DNA from: Ilumatobacteraceae bacterium
Lineage (GTDB): Bacteria; Actinomycetota; Acidimicrobiia; Acidimicrobiales; Ilumatobacteraceae
Assembly: GCA_016463105.1 (NCBI GenBank)
Contig: JAEMRY010000002.1
Location: 18,799-56,792 of the forward strand
Direction: 5' to 3'
Length of the DNA: 37,994 nt
The notes beneath the pieces are model-generated. The model did not search any database. It saw only the letters and a list, made by a program, of their open reading frames with translations, and was not told where the DNA came from. This document shows, one piece after another, positions 10,719 to 18,345 of this stretch (position 1 is the first letter of the stretch; the number at the start of each line of letters is the position of its first letter). A program made the translations under genes and the position numbers.

Positions 10719-11585
10719 GTGGCTGACATTCTGTTGATTACTGGGCTTTCCGGCGCAGGACGGTCGCAGGCCGCCGATGACCTTGAAGACCTCGGCTGGT
10801 TCGTTGTTGACAACATGCCGACTGAATTGATCGACAAGGTTGTCGAGATTGCGTCGGTGGGCTCGACATTGTCAAAACTTGCATTGGTCGTTGGCACTAC
10901 AACTGCTCAGCGAAACGTGATAGATGTTTTAAAAAAACTCAGGCTCACCAGTCACCGTGTTCGGTTGTTGTACTTAGATGCGACGACAGCCGAGTTGGTT
11001 AAGCGATATGGTGCGACACGACGAAAGCATCCGCTGGCAGTAGACCACTTGGGTGTCGAGCAGGCAATTGCACAAGAACGTGTTCTGCTTGAAACAGTCA
11101 AAGGTGAAGCCGATTTAGTTATTGATACTTCTAATCTCACAGTGCATCAACTTAAATCGAAGATCGGTGAAATATTCGCTGCCGGCGATCAAGGCGACAC
11201 GATGCAGGTTTCGGTTGTCTCATTCGGTTATAAACATGGCTTGCCAACTGATGTCGATCTTGTTTTTGATGTCCGTTTTTTGCCGAACCCACACTGGGAT
11301 GAAAAACTAAGGCCCTTCACAGGTCTTGAAGCACCCGTGCGTGATTACGTGATGTCACACGAAGTCTCGCGTTCGTTTCTCGCTCAATTATTTGCGATGT
11401 TGACGACGCTATTGCCGGCTTACAAAGCAGAAGGTAAAAGTTATTTAACGATTGCCATTGGTTGTACAGGTGGACATCATCGGTCGGTTGTAATTGCCGA
11501 GCAAATTGTTCAGTGGCTGACCGACAACGAGCAACACCCAAGGGTTACTCATCGCGACATTCTGCGGGTCGACTCTGGGCACTAA
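10719..11585 (+). CDS. rapZ: RapZ-family nucleotide-binding protein (YvcJ)
   Basis: RapZ/YvcJ proteins are P-loop NTP-binding proteins. In E. coli, RapZ is an RNA adapter for GlmZ decay, while the role in Actinobacteria is less defined. The 288-residue length is normal. The N-terminus has the P-loop GLSGAGRSQA, with the Arg variant common in Actinobacteria. It is followed by LEDLGWFVVDNMPTELI and ATRRKHPL. The C-terminal domain has SFGYKHGLPTDVDLVFDVRFLPNP, TGLE.PVRDYV, and IGCTGGHHRSVVIAEQI. The start is GTG. A TAGCCT hexamer lies eight bases upstream. Normally yvcK and whiA follow rapZ; here gap follows after nine bases. Confidence 0.95.
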   Translation: MADILLITGLSGAGRSQAADDLEDLGWFVVDNMPTELIDKVVEIASVGSTLSKLALVVGTTTAQRNVIDVLKKLRLTSHRVRLLYLDATTAELVKRYGATRRKHPLAVDHLGVEQAIAQERVLLETVKGEADLVIDTSNLTVHQLKSKIGEIFAAGDQGDTMQVSVVSFGYKHGLPTDVDLVFDVRFLPNPHWDEKLRPFTGLEAPVRDYVMSHEVSRSFLAQLFAMLTTLLPAYKAEGKSYLTIAIGCTGGHHRSVVIAEQIVQWLTDNEQHPRVTHRDILRVDSGH

Positions 11586-11588
11586 GGT
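11583..11588 (+). promoter_or_regulatory. Possible -10 or Shine-Dalgarno before gap
   Basis: TAAGGT, partly made of the rapZ stop codon, lies exactly six bases before the gap ATG. It matches the TANNNT-N6-start pattern seen at five other genes here. It can equally be read as an AAGG Shine-Dalgarno sequence with seven-base spacing, so the assignment is ambiguous. Confidence 0.25.
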
Positions 11589-11594
11589 TTGGGC

Positions 11595-12605
11595 ATGACA
11601 ATTCGCGTAGGAATCAACGGCTTTGGCCGAATCGGTAGAAATTTTTATCGTGCAATAAAACAAACTGGTCAAGATATAGAAATTGTTGCGGTCAATGATT
11701 TGGGTTCGCTCAAGACAATGGCGCATCTTCTTAAATACGACTCAGTATTAGGTGTATTGCCAAATACGATTTTTGCTACTGATGACGGAATCAGCATTGA
11801 CGGCAAAATTCTTAAAGTTCTGTCAAAGCGTGACCCAAAAGATTTGGGCTGGGGCGATCTGGGTGTAGATCTCGTGATTGAATCCACAGGGTTTTTTACA
11901 GATCGCGATAAAGCCTCGGCTCACTTAGAAGCAGGGGCACCGTGTGTGATTATCTCTGCGCCCGCCACCAATGCTGATGCAACTTTTGTGTACGGCGTCA
12001 ACCACCAAGATTTTGATCCAAAAAATCACAAAGTAGTTTCGAATGCCAGTTGCACTACGAATTGTTTTGTGCCGATGGTCAAAGTTTTGGATGATGCATT
12101 TGGCGTCGAAAATGGTCTGATGACTACGATCCATGCATACACAGGTGATCAGTCTTTAGTAGACGGGCCGCACAGTGATTTGCGTCGAGCAAGGGCTGCG
12201 GCGATAAATATTATTCCGACTAGTACTGGCGCGGCACGAGCAACAAGTCTGGTGATGCAATCAATGAAGGGCAAACTTGACGGAACATCTTTGCGTGTTC
12301 CCGTGCCGACGGGGTCGATTACTGATCTTGTTGCAAACTTAAAAAAACCAGCGTCAGTTGCCGAAATTAATTCGGCGTTTAAGGCTGCGGCAACTGGTCC
12401 ACTTAAAAATATTCTCGAATATTGCACCGACCCAATTGTTTCTAGCGATGTTGTGACTAATCCTCATAGTTGCGTGTTTGACAGTGACTTGACAATGAGT
12501 ATGGGTTCTCTGGTCAAGGTCTTGGGTTGGTATGACAACGAATGGGGCTACTCGAATCGGCTCGTAGACATAACCGCGTTTATCGGGGCTGCACTCAAGC
12601 GCTAA
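11595..12605 (+). CDS. gap: Glyceraldehyde-3-phosphate dehydrogenase, NAD-dependent type
   Basis: GAPDH oxidises glyceraldehyde-3-phosphate to 1,3-bisphosphoglycerate in glycolysis. The protein has 336 residues. The Rossmann motif GINGFGRIGRN is at the N-terminus, and VNDLG (Asp35) suggests NAD rather than NADP. The catalytic cysteine is C153 in SNASCTTNC. HAYTGDQ, RRARAAAINIIPTSTGAA and the C-terminal WYDNEWGYSNRLVD are all present. The start is ATG 11595; a TTG two codons upstream is unlikely. The stop is directly followed by the pgk ATG, so the two are co-translated. No whiA gene precedes it, unlike most Gram-positives. Confidence 0.98.
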   Translation: MTIRVGINGFGRIGRNFYRAIKQTGQDIEIVAVNDLGSLKTMAHLLKYDSVLGVLPNTIFATDDGISIDGKILKVLSKRDPKDLGWGDLGVDLVIESTGFFTDRDKASAHLEAGAPCVIISAPATNADATFVYGVNHQDFDPKNHKVVSNASCTTNCFVPMVKVLDDAFGVENGLMTTIHAYTGDQSLVDGPHSDLRRARAAAINIIPTSTGAARATSLVMQSMKGKLDGTSLRVPVPTGSITDLVANLKKPASVAEINSAFKAAATGPLKNILEYCTDPIVSSDVVTNPHSCVFDSDLTMSMGSLVKVLGWYDNEWGYSNRLVDITAFIGAALKR

Positions 12606-13715
12606 ATGATTCCACATCTTGAAGATCTTGGTGACGTGCGCGGAAAAACCGCACTCGTGCGAACTGATTTTAATGTGCCAATGTCTGGGCCAGATTCGGC
12701 ACGAGTGATCACGGATGATTTTAGAATCAGGGCTGCACTTCCGACAATTAATTGGTTGACCGACCGTGGCGCAAAAGTTATTTGTGCGAGTCATTTAGGT
12801 CGGCCTAAAGGCGTCGTAAACATCAAATACTCAATGGCGCCAATTCGTGAGCGACTTGCCGAACTCGCACCGGGTGTCGAACTGCTTGAAAACTTGCGCT
12901 TTGATGCTGGCGAAGAATCAAACGATCCGGCATTTGTTGCGCAACTAATTAACGGTGTGGATCTGTATATTAACGATGCATTTGGTGCGGCTCACCGATC
13001 GCATGGGTCAATAGTTGGTCCACCAAAGACATTGCCGTCTGCTGCTGGACGTTTATTGCAACGCGAGGTTGAAGTGCTCGGTGAGATGCGCAAGAATCCG
13101 AAGCGTCCGTTAATTGCAGTATTGGGTGGTGCGAAAATTAGCGACAAACTTGGAGTAATTGAGGCACTAACTAGCATTGTTGATGCGTTTGTGATTGGCG
13201 GCGGCATGTGCTTCACGTTTCTAGCGGCAAAAGGTCTTCCAATCGGTGACTCGTTGTGTGAGAAAAATCAAATCGATGCATGCAAAAAACTTCTGGCAGG
13301 CAACGTGCCGATCCATCTTCCTGAAGACATTGTCGGTTTAGACGCAGATGGAAATTTCGCCACATTTGGGGTTCGACTTCCTGAACACGCAAAGGGTTTA
13401 GACATCGGTCCTGGAAGCGCAGCGGCTTTTGCCGACATCGTTATGTCAGCACGAAGCGTATTTTGGAATGGGCCGATGGGAATGTTCGAAGATGATCGAT
13501 TTGCCGCCGGAACACGAACTATTGCCCAAGCGATGTCAGAAACAAAAGCCTTCACAGTTGTTGGAGGGGGAGATTCTGCGGCGGCTCTCGCGCAATTTGG
13601 ATACGAAAAAGATGTTGATCACGTTTCTACTGGGGGTGGGGCATCATTAGAGTTTCTTGAACTCGGCGACTTGCCTGGATTAATAGCATTGCGAGGAGCA
13701 CCGAATGTCAAATGA
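12606..13715 (+). CDS. pgk: Phosphoglycerate kinase, short form
   Basis: PGK transfers phosphate from 1,3-bisphosphoglycerate to ADP. The protein is 369 residues against a usual 385-400. The N-domain has LVRTDFNVP and SHLGRPKG, then LENLRF, YINDAFGAAHRSHGS and AVLGGAKISDKLG. The C-domain has VIGGGMCFTFLAAKG, VFWNGPMGMFE and the nucleotide-binding VGGGDSAAA...STGGGASLEFL. All substrate-binding and hinge motifs are present. The missing length lies between ERLAELAPG and VELLENLRF (around residues 82-98), where most PGKs carry about 20 more residues of the N-domain. It begins directly after the gap stop and overlaps tpiA by 11 bases. Confidence 0.97.
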   Translation: MIPHLEDLGDVRGKTALVRTDFNVPMSGPDSARVITDDFRIRAALPTINWLTDRGAKVICASHLGRPKGVVNIKYSMAPIRERLAELAPGVELLENLRFDAGEESNDPAFVAQLINGVDLYINDAFGAAHRSHGSIVGPPKTLPSAAGRLLQREVEVLGEMRKNPKRPLIAVLGGAKISDKLGVIEALTSIVDAFVIGGGMCFTFLAAKGLPIGDSLCEKNQIDACKKLLAGNVPIHLPEDIVGLDADGNFATFGVRLPEHAKGLDIGPGSAAAFADIVMSARSVFWNGPMGMFEDDRFAAGTRTIAQAMSETKAFTVVGGGDSAAALAQFGYEKDVDHVSTGGGASLEFLELGDLPGLIALRGAPNVK

Positions 13716-14493
13716 AACTAGAAAGCCACTGATCAGCGGCAACTGGAAGATGAATCACAATCACTTCGAGGCCATTCAGTGCATTCAAAAACTTGCTTAC
13801 TTATTAACGAAAGACGATTTCGCTGCTGTTGATGTAACCATTCATCCGCCGTTTACTGATTTGCGAAGTGCGCAAACTTTAATCGATGCAGACGAGTTGC
13901 GATTTATTCTTGGCGCTCAACACTGTCATGAAGCCGATTCAGGCGCGTTCACAGGCGAAATTTCTGCGCAGTTCTTGGCGAAACTAAATGTGCGCTATGT
14001 AATAGTTGGTCACAGTGAGCGCCGCGAATTATTTGGCGAAACCGATGAAGTTGTGCAACAAAAATTAGTGTCGATTCAAAAACACAAAATGACGCCAATT
14101 CTGTGTGTCGGTGAAACTCTTAGCGATCGTGAAGCCGGGTTAACTCATGACAAGATTCTTGGGCAAGTTCGAACTGCATTGGCAAAACAATCAGTCGAAC
14201 AAGTTCGGTCGATGGTGATTGCGTATGAACCGATTTGGGCAATCGGAACTGGCAAGACCGCTACGGCCGATGATGCACAACGGGTGATTAGTGCGATTCG
14301 CCAAGAAGTTGCCAAAATCTCATCCAAGATGGCAGCCGAGGCGATTCGATTGCAATACGGTGGCAGCGTGAAGGCAAGCAATATCGGTGAGATTATGTCG
14401 CAACCTGATATTGACGGGGTTTTGGTCGGTGGCGCCAGCCTTGATTCGGCAGAGTTTGCTCGCATTTGCCAGTACCGGCTTAGAGCCAGCTAA
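13705..14493 (+). CDS. tpiA: Triosephosphate isomerase
   Basis: TIM interconverts dihydroxyacetone phosphate and glyceraldehyde-3-phosphate. The protein has 262 residues. Catalytic residues are visible as Lys15 (SGNWKMN), His103 (VGHSERR) and Glu175 (AYEPIWAIGTG). The phosphate-binding loop GGSVKASN and the tail DGVLVGGASLDS are also intact. The start ATG lies inside the end of pgk and has a good Shine-Dalgarno sequence, GAGGAG at 13693-13698, six bases upstream. This closes the gap-pgk-tpiA operon. In many Actinobacteria secG comes next, but here an ABC importer intervenes. Confidence 0.98.
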   Translation: MSNETRKPLISGNWKMNHNHFEAIQCIQKLAYLLTKDDFAAVDVTIHPPFTDLRSAQTLIDADELRFILGAQHCHEADSGAFTGEISAQFLAKLNVRYVIVGHSERRELFGETDEVVQQKLVSIQKHKMTPILCVGETLSDREAGLTHDKILGQVRTALAKQSVEQVRSMVIAYEPIWAIGTGKTATADDAQRVISAIRQEVAKISSKMAAEAIRLQYGGSVKASNIGEIMSQPDIDGVLVGGASLDSAEFARICQYRLRAS

Positions 14494-14496
14494 GTT

Positions 14497-14526
14497 TTGC
14501 CGCTGCCCGATAACTGTTAGTGTAAT
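14497..14526 (+). promoter_or_regulatory. Candidate promoter for the ABC importer
   Basis: TTGCCG (14497-14502) and TGTAAT (14521-14526) are spaced by 18 bases and match four and five of the six consensus positions. They lie in the 87-base gap after tpiA. The leader downstream has TCCGAC (14545-14550) and GTCGGA (14573-14578) arms flanking a strong GGGGAGG Shine-Dalgarno sequence at 14567-14573, so a stem-loop could influence translation. Confidence 0.35.
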
Positions 14527-14580
14527 TCTATTACTAGGAGTCATTCCGACTTCTACCTAATTCGACGGGGAGGTCGGAGA

Positions 14581-16326
14581 GTGAGAAAAACCACAAAAGT
14601 GGCTCGTCTTGCTGCAGCACTAGCAACTATTGCATTAATAGTTGCGGCGTGCGGTGGCAGCGATGCGGCTACAACAGACACAGTTGTTGATACAACTGCA
14701 CCAGAAGCAACACCAGTCAGTTATCCAACGAGTTTGGAAGATTGCGCAAATGTTACTTACGACTATGTCAAACCAGCAACTGTTGGTGGCATGACGATTA
14801 CATATGACATCAACCCTGCTGCAGTTTGGGAAGACGGGTCGCCAATTACGGCAGCCGACTTCGCCGCAACATGGGAAGCGTCATTGAACACACCAGGTTC
14901 GATTTCGACATCTGGTTATGACCAAGTGACAGCCGTAGCTGCCGGAACAAGTGACAAGCAAGTTGTTGTTACTATGAAAGCCGTTTACGCGCCGTGGCGT
15001 GGGTTGTTCGGTGCACTTATCAAGGCTGCTTCAGTCAAGAACACGAAAGATGTTTCTGCAGATTACGCAAACAACATTCCGTTCTCGGGACGTCCATACA
15101 AGATTAAGTCTTGGAGCCCAGATCAAGTTGTGTACGTGCCAAACGAGAATTATTGGGGCACTGACAAGGCTGTCACCAAGAAGTTCGTAATGGTGCCAAA
15201 GGCAGACAGCGACACAGAAATTGCAGCGCTTAAGGCTGGCGAAGTTGACTTCATTTACCCACAGTTCTTCGCAGGTATCGAAGAAGCGGTGAAGCAAGAC
15301 AACATTCAAACCAACCTTGACTACGGTGGCGACTACGAAGGTTTCTACTTCCAACAGAAGTGTGGACCTTTCGCAGATCCGAACTTCCGTGCAGCGTTCT
15401 CAATGTCAATTGATCGCGATGCATTGTTTCAGCAGATCTACATTCCACTCGGTGGAAAAGAATTGCTTCAGTGTGGCCCGATGGTGCCTGGACCGTATTG
15501 CAATGGCGACGAGTTCGCTAACGGCTACGACCCAGCAGCAGCAGAGGCTTTGTTGACCGAGAATGGTTGGACAAAGGGAACTGACGGCTACTGGGTTGAC
15601 CCAAGTGGCAAAGTTCCAGACATTCGTTGGATCATCAACACGGGCAACACTCGTCGAGAGAGCACACAGGCTTATTTGATTCCGTTGCTTAACGCATCAG
15701 GTTTCAAAGTGCGCGCAGACAACTGCGATGCCGCTTGTTACTTCCAGCAACGTCTGCCAGGTATGGACTATGACATGGCGATGTACATCAGTACAGCACC
15801 ACCAGATCCGGCTTACCTCACTGGTGGTTTCGCTTGCGACCTCATCCCAACTGAAGCCAATGGCAACATTGGTCAGAACAGTCAGGGTTGGTGCAACACT
15901 GAGGCGTCAGATTTGCTCTATGCAGCAGATGTTGATTCCGATGCAACGACTCGTGCAGACAAGGTCAAGCAGGTTCTTGCGCTTATGGCTCAAGATCATG
16001 TGATGTTGCCTTTGATGCAGTTCCCGAAGTCGGGTTTTGCTCGCACAGACAAGGTTGGCGGTCCATGGAACGCTGAACTCAACAACTACGCAGCATTCAA
16101 CAACATCCACCTTTGGACAGATGTTGACGGCGACGGACAAATTGTGCTCGGTGCCGAACAATGGCCAGAGTGTCTCAACCCAATCACTGAGTGTGCAAAC
16201 TCTTCGTGGATGGTTTGGACAACTGCATTCCAGGTAATGCCAGGTGCTTACGCAACTACCAATGATGGTAAGTACGTGATGACTAACCTGCTTGCTGGTG
16301 AAGCAAAGGTTGAAGTTAAGAGCTAA
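14581..16326 (+). CDS. Peptide-type ABC transporter substrate-binding lipoprotein, apparently circularly permuted
   Basis: This is an extracytoplasmic family 5 (SBP_bac_5) solute-binding lipoprotein of 581 residues. The signal peptide ends in a lipobox with C24 (IVAAC). A Thr/Ala-rich linker follows to about residue 50. The domain then opens at ITYDINPAAVWEDGSPITAA (about 73-92), which in normal members follows a 60-70 residue N-terminal segment. That missing segment appears instead at the C-terminus (about 519-577): QIVLGAEQWPECLNPITECA, a helix, then a DGKYVMTNLLAGEAKVE stretch equivalent to the family's dG-lvP-LAesw motif. The join is a DxDGDG loop (D514-G519). The start is GTG with GGAGG seven bases upstream. 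The ligand is unknown; linked Dpp/Opp-type permeases and ATPases suggest oligopeptides or similar. Confidence 0.9.
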   Translation: MRKTTKVARLAAALATIALIVAACGGSDAATTDTVVDTTAPEATPVSYPTSLEDCANVTYDYVKPATVGGMTITYDINPAAVWEDGSPITAADFAATWEASLNTPGSISTSGYDQVTAVAAGTSDKQVVVTMKAVYAPWRGLFGALIKAASVKNTKDVSADYANNIPFSGRPYKIKSWSPDQVVYVPNENYWGTDKAVTKKFVMVPKADSDTEIAALKAGEVDFIYPQFFAGIEEAVKQDNIQTNLDYGGDYEGFYFQQKCGPFADPNFRAAFSMSIDRDALFQQIYIPLGGKELLQCGPMVPGPYCNGDEFANGYDPAAAEALLTENGWTKGTDGYWVDPSGKVPDIRWIINTGNTRRESTQAYLIPLLNASGFKVRADNCDAACYFQQRLPGMDYDMAMYISTAPPDPAYLTGGFACDLIPTEANGNIGQNSQGWCNTEASDLLYAADVDSDATTRADKVKQVLALMAQDHVMLPLMQFPKSGFARTDKVGGPWNAELNNYAAFNNIHLWTDVDGDGQIVLGAEQWPECLNPITECANSSWMVWTTAFQVMPGAYATTNDGKYVMTNLLAGEAKVEVKS

Positions 16327-16350
16327 TTGCTCGAAACTAAGTAGTTCAAA

Positions 16351-16392
16351 ATAGGTGCGCCAATTCGACTTTTGTCGGGTTGGCGCACCTAT
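16351..16392 (+). terminator. Strong intercistronic hairpin (attenuator or partial terminator)
   Basis: Arms ATAGGTGCGCCAA (16351-16363) and TTGGCGCACCTAT (16380-16392) form a perfect 13-bp stem, with an inner CGAC/GTCG pairing around a TTTT loop. A T-rich but interrupted stretch follows (to about 16418). It lies between the binding-protein gene and the permease genes. This is the usual place for a stem-loop that protects the abundant binding-protein mRNA or lets only part of the transcripts continue. Confidence 0.7.
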
Positions 16393-16457
16393 GTTATTTG
16401 TGTCGTTTTATTTTGGAGAACCTTGTTTGTGGACTTGAAACAGTAAGAGAAGACACA

Positions 16458-17432
16458 GTGCTTCGCTATATTTTCCGCCGTCTGGCTTGGTCGATACCGA
16501 CTTTGTTGCTAGTGACATTCTTGGTTTACTTGGCTTTGCGAATCGGCACCAACCCTGTTGAAAGTTATAAACGAGTTAACCCGCGCGCAAGTCGCGCCAA
16601 AATTCAGCAGTACATCGACGTAAACGGCTTGGATCCAAATTTTGTACAGGGTTATTTTAAGTGGTTGAAGAATTTCATAACTGGCGATTGGGCACCCAGC
16701 ATCAAGGGGCGTCGCGAAGTTTGGCCCGCACTCAAAGATGCAATGGCTAATACTTTGCGTCTTGGCACTGCCGCTACGGTCGTCGGCATTTTCTTTGGAT
16801 TGATCTTCGGCGTTCTGGCTGCATTGCGCCCGGGCGGTAGGCGTGATGTCTTTATTAATACAAGTGCTTTCGTCGGCATTTCGATACCCCCGTTCATTAG
16901 TGCGATTTTATTGCAGTTGCTATTTGCTGTTTATTGGCAACGTTGGTTCGGATTTAGTTTGTTTCCAACATCTGGTGTCTACCCGGCAGGGCATACAGGC
17001 TTTGACTTGTTCCTGATGCTTAAGTTCATGGCTCTTCCGACAATTATTGTGGCGATTCAGGTTATTGCGACGTATAGCCGCTACATGCGTTCATCGCTTC
17101 TCGACGTCTTGAATTCTGACTACATGCGCACCGCACGCTCAAAGGGCATTAGTGAACGCCGTATATTAATTAAGCACGGCATGCGCAACGCGCTAATACC
17201 AGTTGTGACGATTGCTGCACTTGATGTTGGCTCGATCGTCGGTGGATTGATCATTACAGAAAATATTTTTTCGTACCCAGGCATGGGGCTCTATTTTTTG
17301 AAGTCGTTTGGTGAGGGCGACTTTCCGTTGCTCATGCCGTGGATGGTTGTAATTGTTGCGTCGATCCTGTTGTTCAATTTGATTGCAGACATTTCATATG
17401 CCTGGCTTGACCCAAGGATCCGCCTTGAGTGA
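16458..17432 (+). CDS. Peptide-type ABC transporter permease 1 (DppB/OppB-like)
   Basis: Inner-membrane permease of 324 residues. The N-terminus LRYIFRRLAWSIPTLLLVTF and the large first periplasmic loop are typical of the DppB/OppB family. The EAA coupling loop reads RTARSKGISERRILIKHGMR, and FSYPGMGLY follows as in the family. I chose GTG 16458 because it gives the canonical VLRYIFRRL start behind a purine-rich AAGAGAAG. The frame is open up to a TTG at 16380, but that would lie within the hairpin and add 26 unlike residues. It overlaps the next permease by eight bases. Confidence 0.94.
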   Translation: MLRYIFRRLAWSIPTLLLVTFLVYLALRIGTNPVESYKRVNPRASRAKIQQYIDVNGLDPNFVQGYFKWLKNFITGDWAPSIKGRREVWPALKDAMANTLRLGTAATVVGIFFGLIFGVLAALRPGGRRDVFINTSAFVGISIPPFISAILLQLLFAVYWQRWFGFSLFPTSGVYPAGHTGFDLFLMLKFMALPTIIVAIQVIATYSRYMRSSLLDVLNSDYMRTARSKGISERRILIKHGMRNALIPVVTIAALDVGSIVGGLIITENIFSYPGMGLYFLKSFGEGDFPLLMPWMVVIVASILLFNLIADISYAWLDPRIRLE

Positions 17433-18345
17433 GCAAAATGAAAAAGACTTGTCGCCGCGACAGATGGCGCTTCGGCGGTTCGTCTCGCACAAAGCTGCCG
17501 TGGTTAGTTGCATCATCATCGGAGTTCTGGCACTGTTTGTAATTTTGGCACCATTCACAGCGCGATATGGCGTTAACCAATCTGTACAGGCACCACCGAA
17601 CTCGTTTCTTTCGCCCCGCAGCAACGCTTGGCTCGGCACAGACGACATTGGTCGTGATCTTTACAGTCGTTTGATTTATGGTGTTCGAGTCTCACTTTTG
17701 ATTGGGTTGGCGAGCGCAGTAATTTCTGTAACCCTGGGTGCCCTTGTCGGAGCAGTCGCAGGTTTTCGTGGTGGCAAATTTGACGACATCCTGATGCGTG
17801 TCACAGACCTGTTTTTGGCTTTCCCATTCCTGGTGACTTTGTTGGTCGTACGAAATGTTCTTGGTGGGTTGCCTTGGCTCAAACCTTTAACTGGTGAAAT
17901 GAACTCTGTTCGTTTCATTATTGTTTTGTTCAGTATCTTCGGCTGGATGGGTGTCGCTCGAATTGTGCGGGGCCAAGTTCTGTCGCTTAAGGAACGCGAA
18001 TTTGTTGAAGCCGCTCGAGCAGTTGGCGCGTCGCGTCGATACATCATCGCTCGTCACTTGCTGCCGAATTCTGTTGGTCCGATTATGGTGGCTCTGACCT
18101 TTTCGGTGGTGGGAGCAATTATTGGTGAATCAACTTTGGCCTTCTTCGGTTATGGACCTCAAGCAGGAGACGGCGCTACATCGCTCGGCATTTTGGTTGG
18201 TGCAGCCAAAGGGGCGGTACAAACTGGCTTTTGGTGGCTTGCTGTGTTTCCATGCTTTGTTTTGATCATTATCGCTTTGAGTATCAATTTCATCGGCGAT
18301 GCTTTGCGCGACGCAACCGACCCTCGTCTTGATCGAGGTGCATGA
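17425..18345 (+). CDS. Peptide-type ABC transporter permease 2 (DppC/OppC-like)
   Basis: Second membrane subunit of the importer, about 306 residues. It has a cytoplasmic N-terminal amphipathic stretch (SPRQMALRRFVSHKAAVV) before the first membrane helix, then LGTDDIGRDLYSRLIYGVR, a hallmark of the DppC/OppC family. The EAA loop reads EFVEAARAVGASRRYIIARH. The start is taken as TTG 17425, which has AAGGA six bases upstream (17414-17418) and overlaps the permease 1 stop. An upstream in-frame TTG at 17383 is less likely. The stop overlaps the next gene (ATGATG), so the importer genes are tightly coupled. Confidence 0.94.
   Translation: MSEQNEKDLSPRQMALRRFVSHKAAVVSCIIIGVLALFVILAPFTARYGVNQSVQAPPNSFLSPRSNAWLGTDDIGRDLYSRLIYGVRVSLLIGLASAVISVTLGALVGAVAGFRGGKFDDILMRVTDLFLAFPFLVTLLVVRNVLGGLPWLKPLTGEMNSVRFIIVLFSIFGWMGVARIVRGQVLSLKEREFVEAARAVGASRRYIIARHLLPNSVGPIMVALTFSVVGAIIGESTLAFFGYGPQAGDGATSLGILVGAAKGAVQTGFWWLAVFPCFVLIIIALSINFIGDALRDATDPRLDRGA

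Noticed and set aside
12354..12794. A 146-codon minus-strand open frame across the gap-pgk junction
   Set aside because: Both plus-strand genes are certain glycolytic enzymes, and the antisense product has no recognisable features.
16120..16326. A second, truncated binding-protein gene fused or frameshifted onto the first
   Set aside because: The reading frame is continuous, the C-terminal segment matches exactly the part missing from the N-terminus, and no duplicate segment is present. Circular permutation explains the order better.
16380..16457. Upstream TTG start for permease 1
   Set aside because: It would begin within the right arm of the hairpin and add 26 residues unlike the DppB family. 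GTG 16458 gives the canonical N-terminus.
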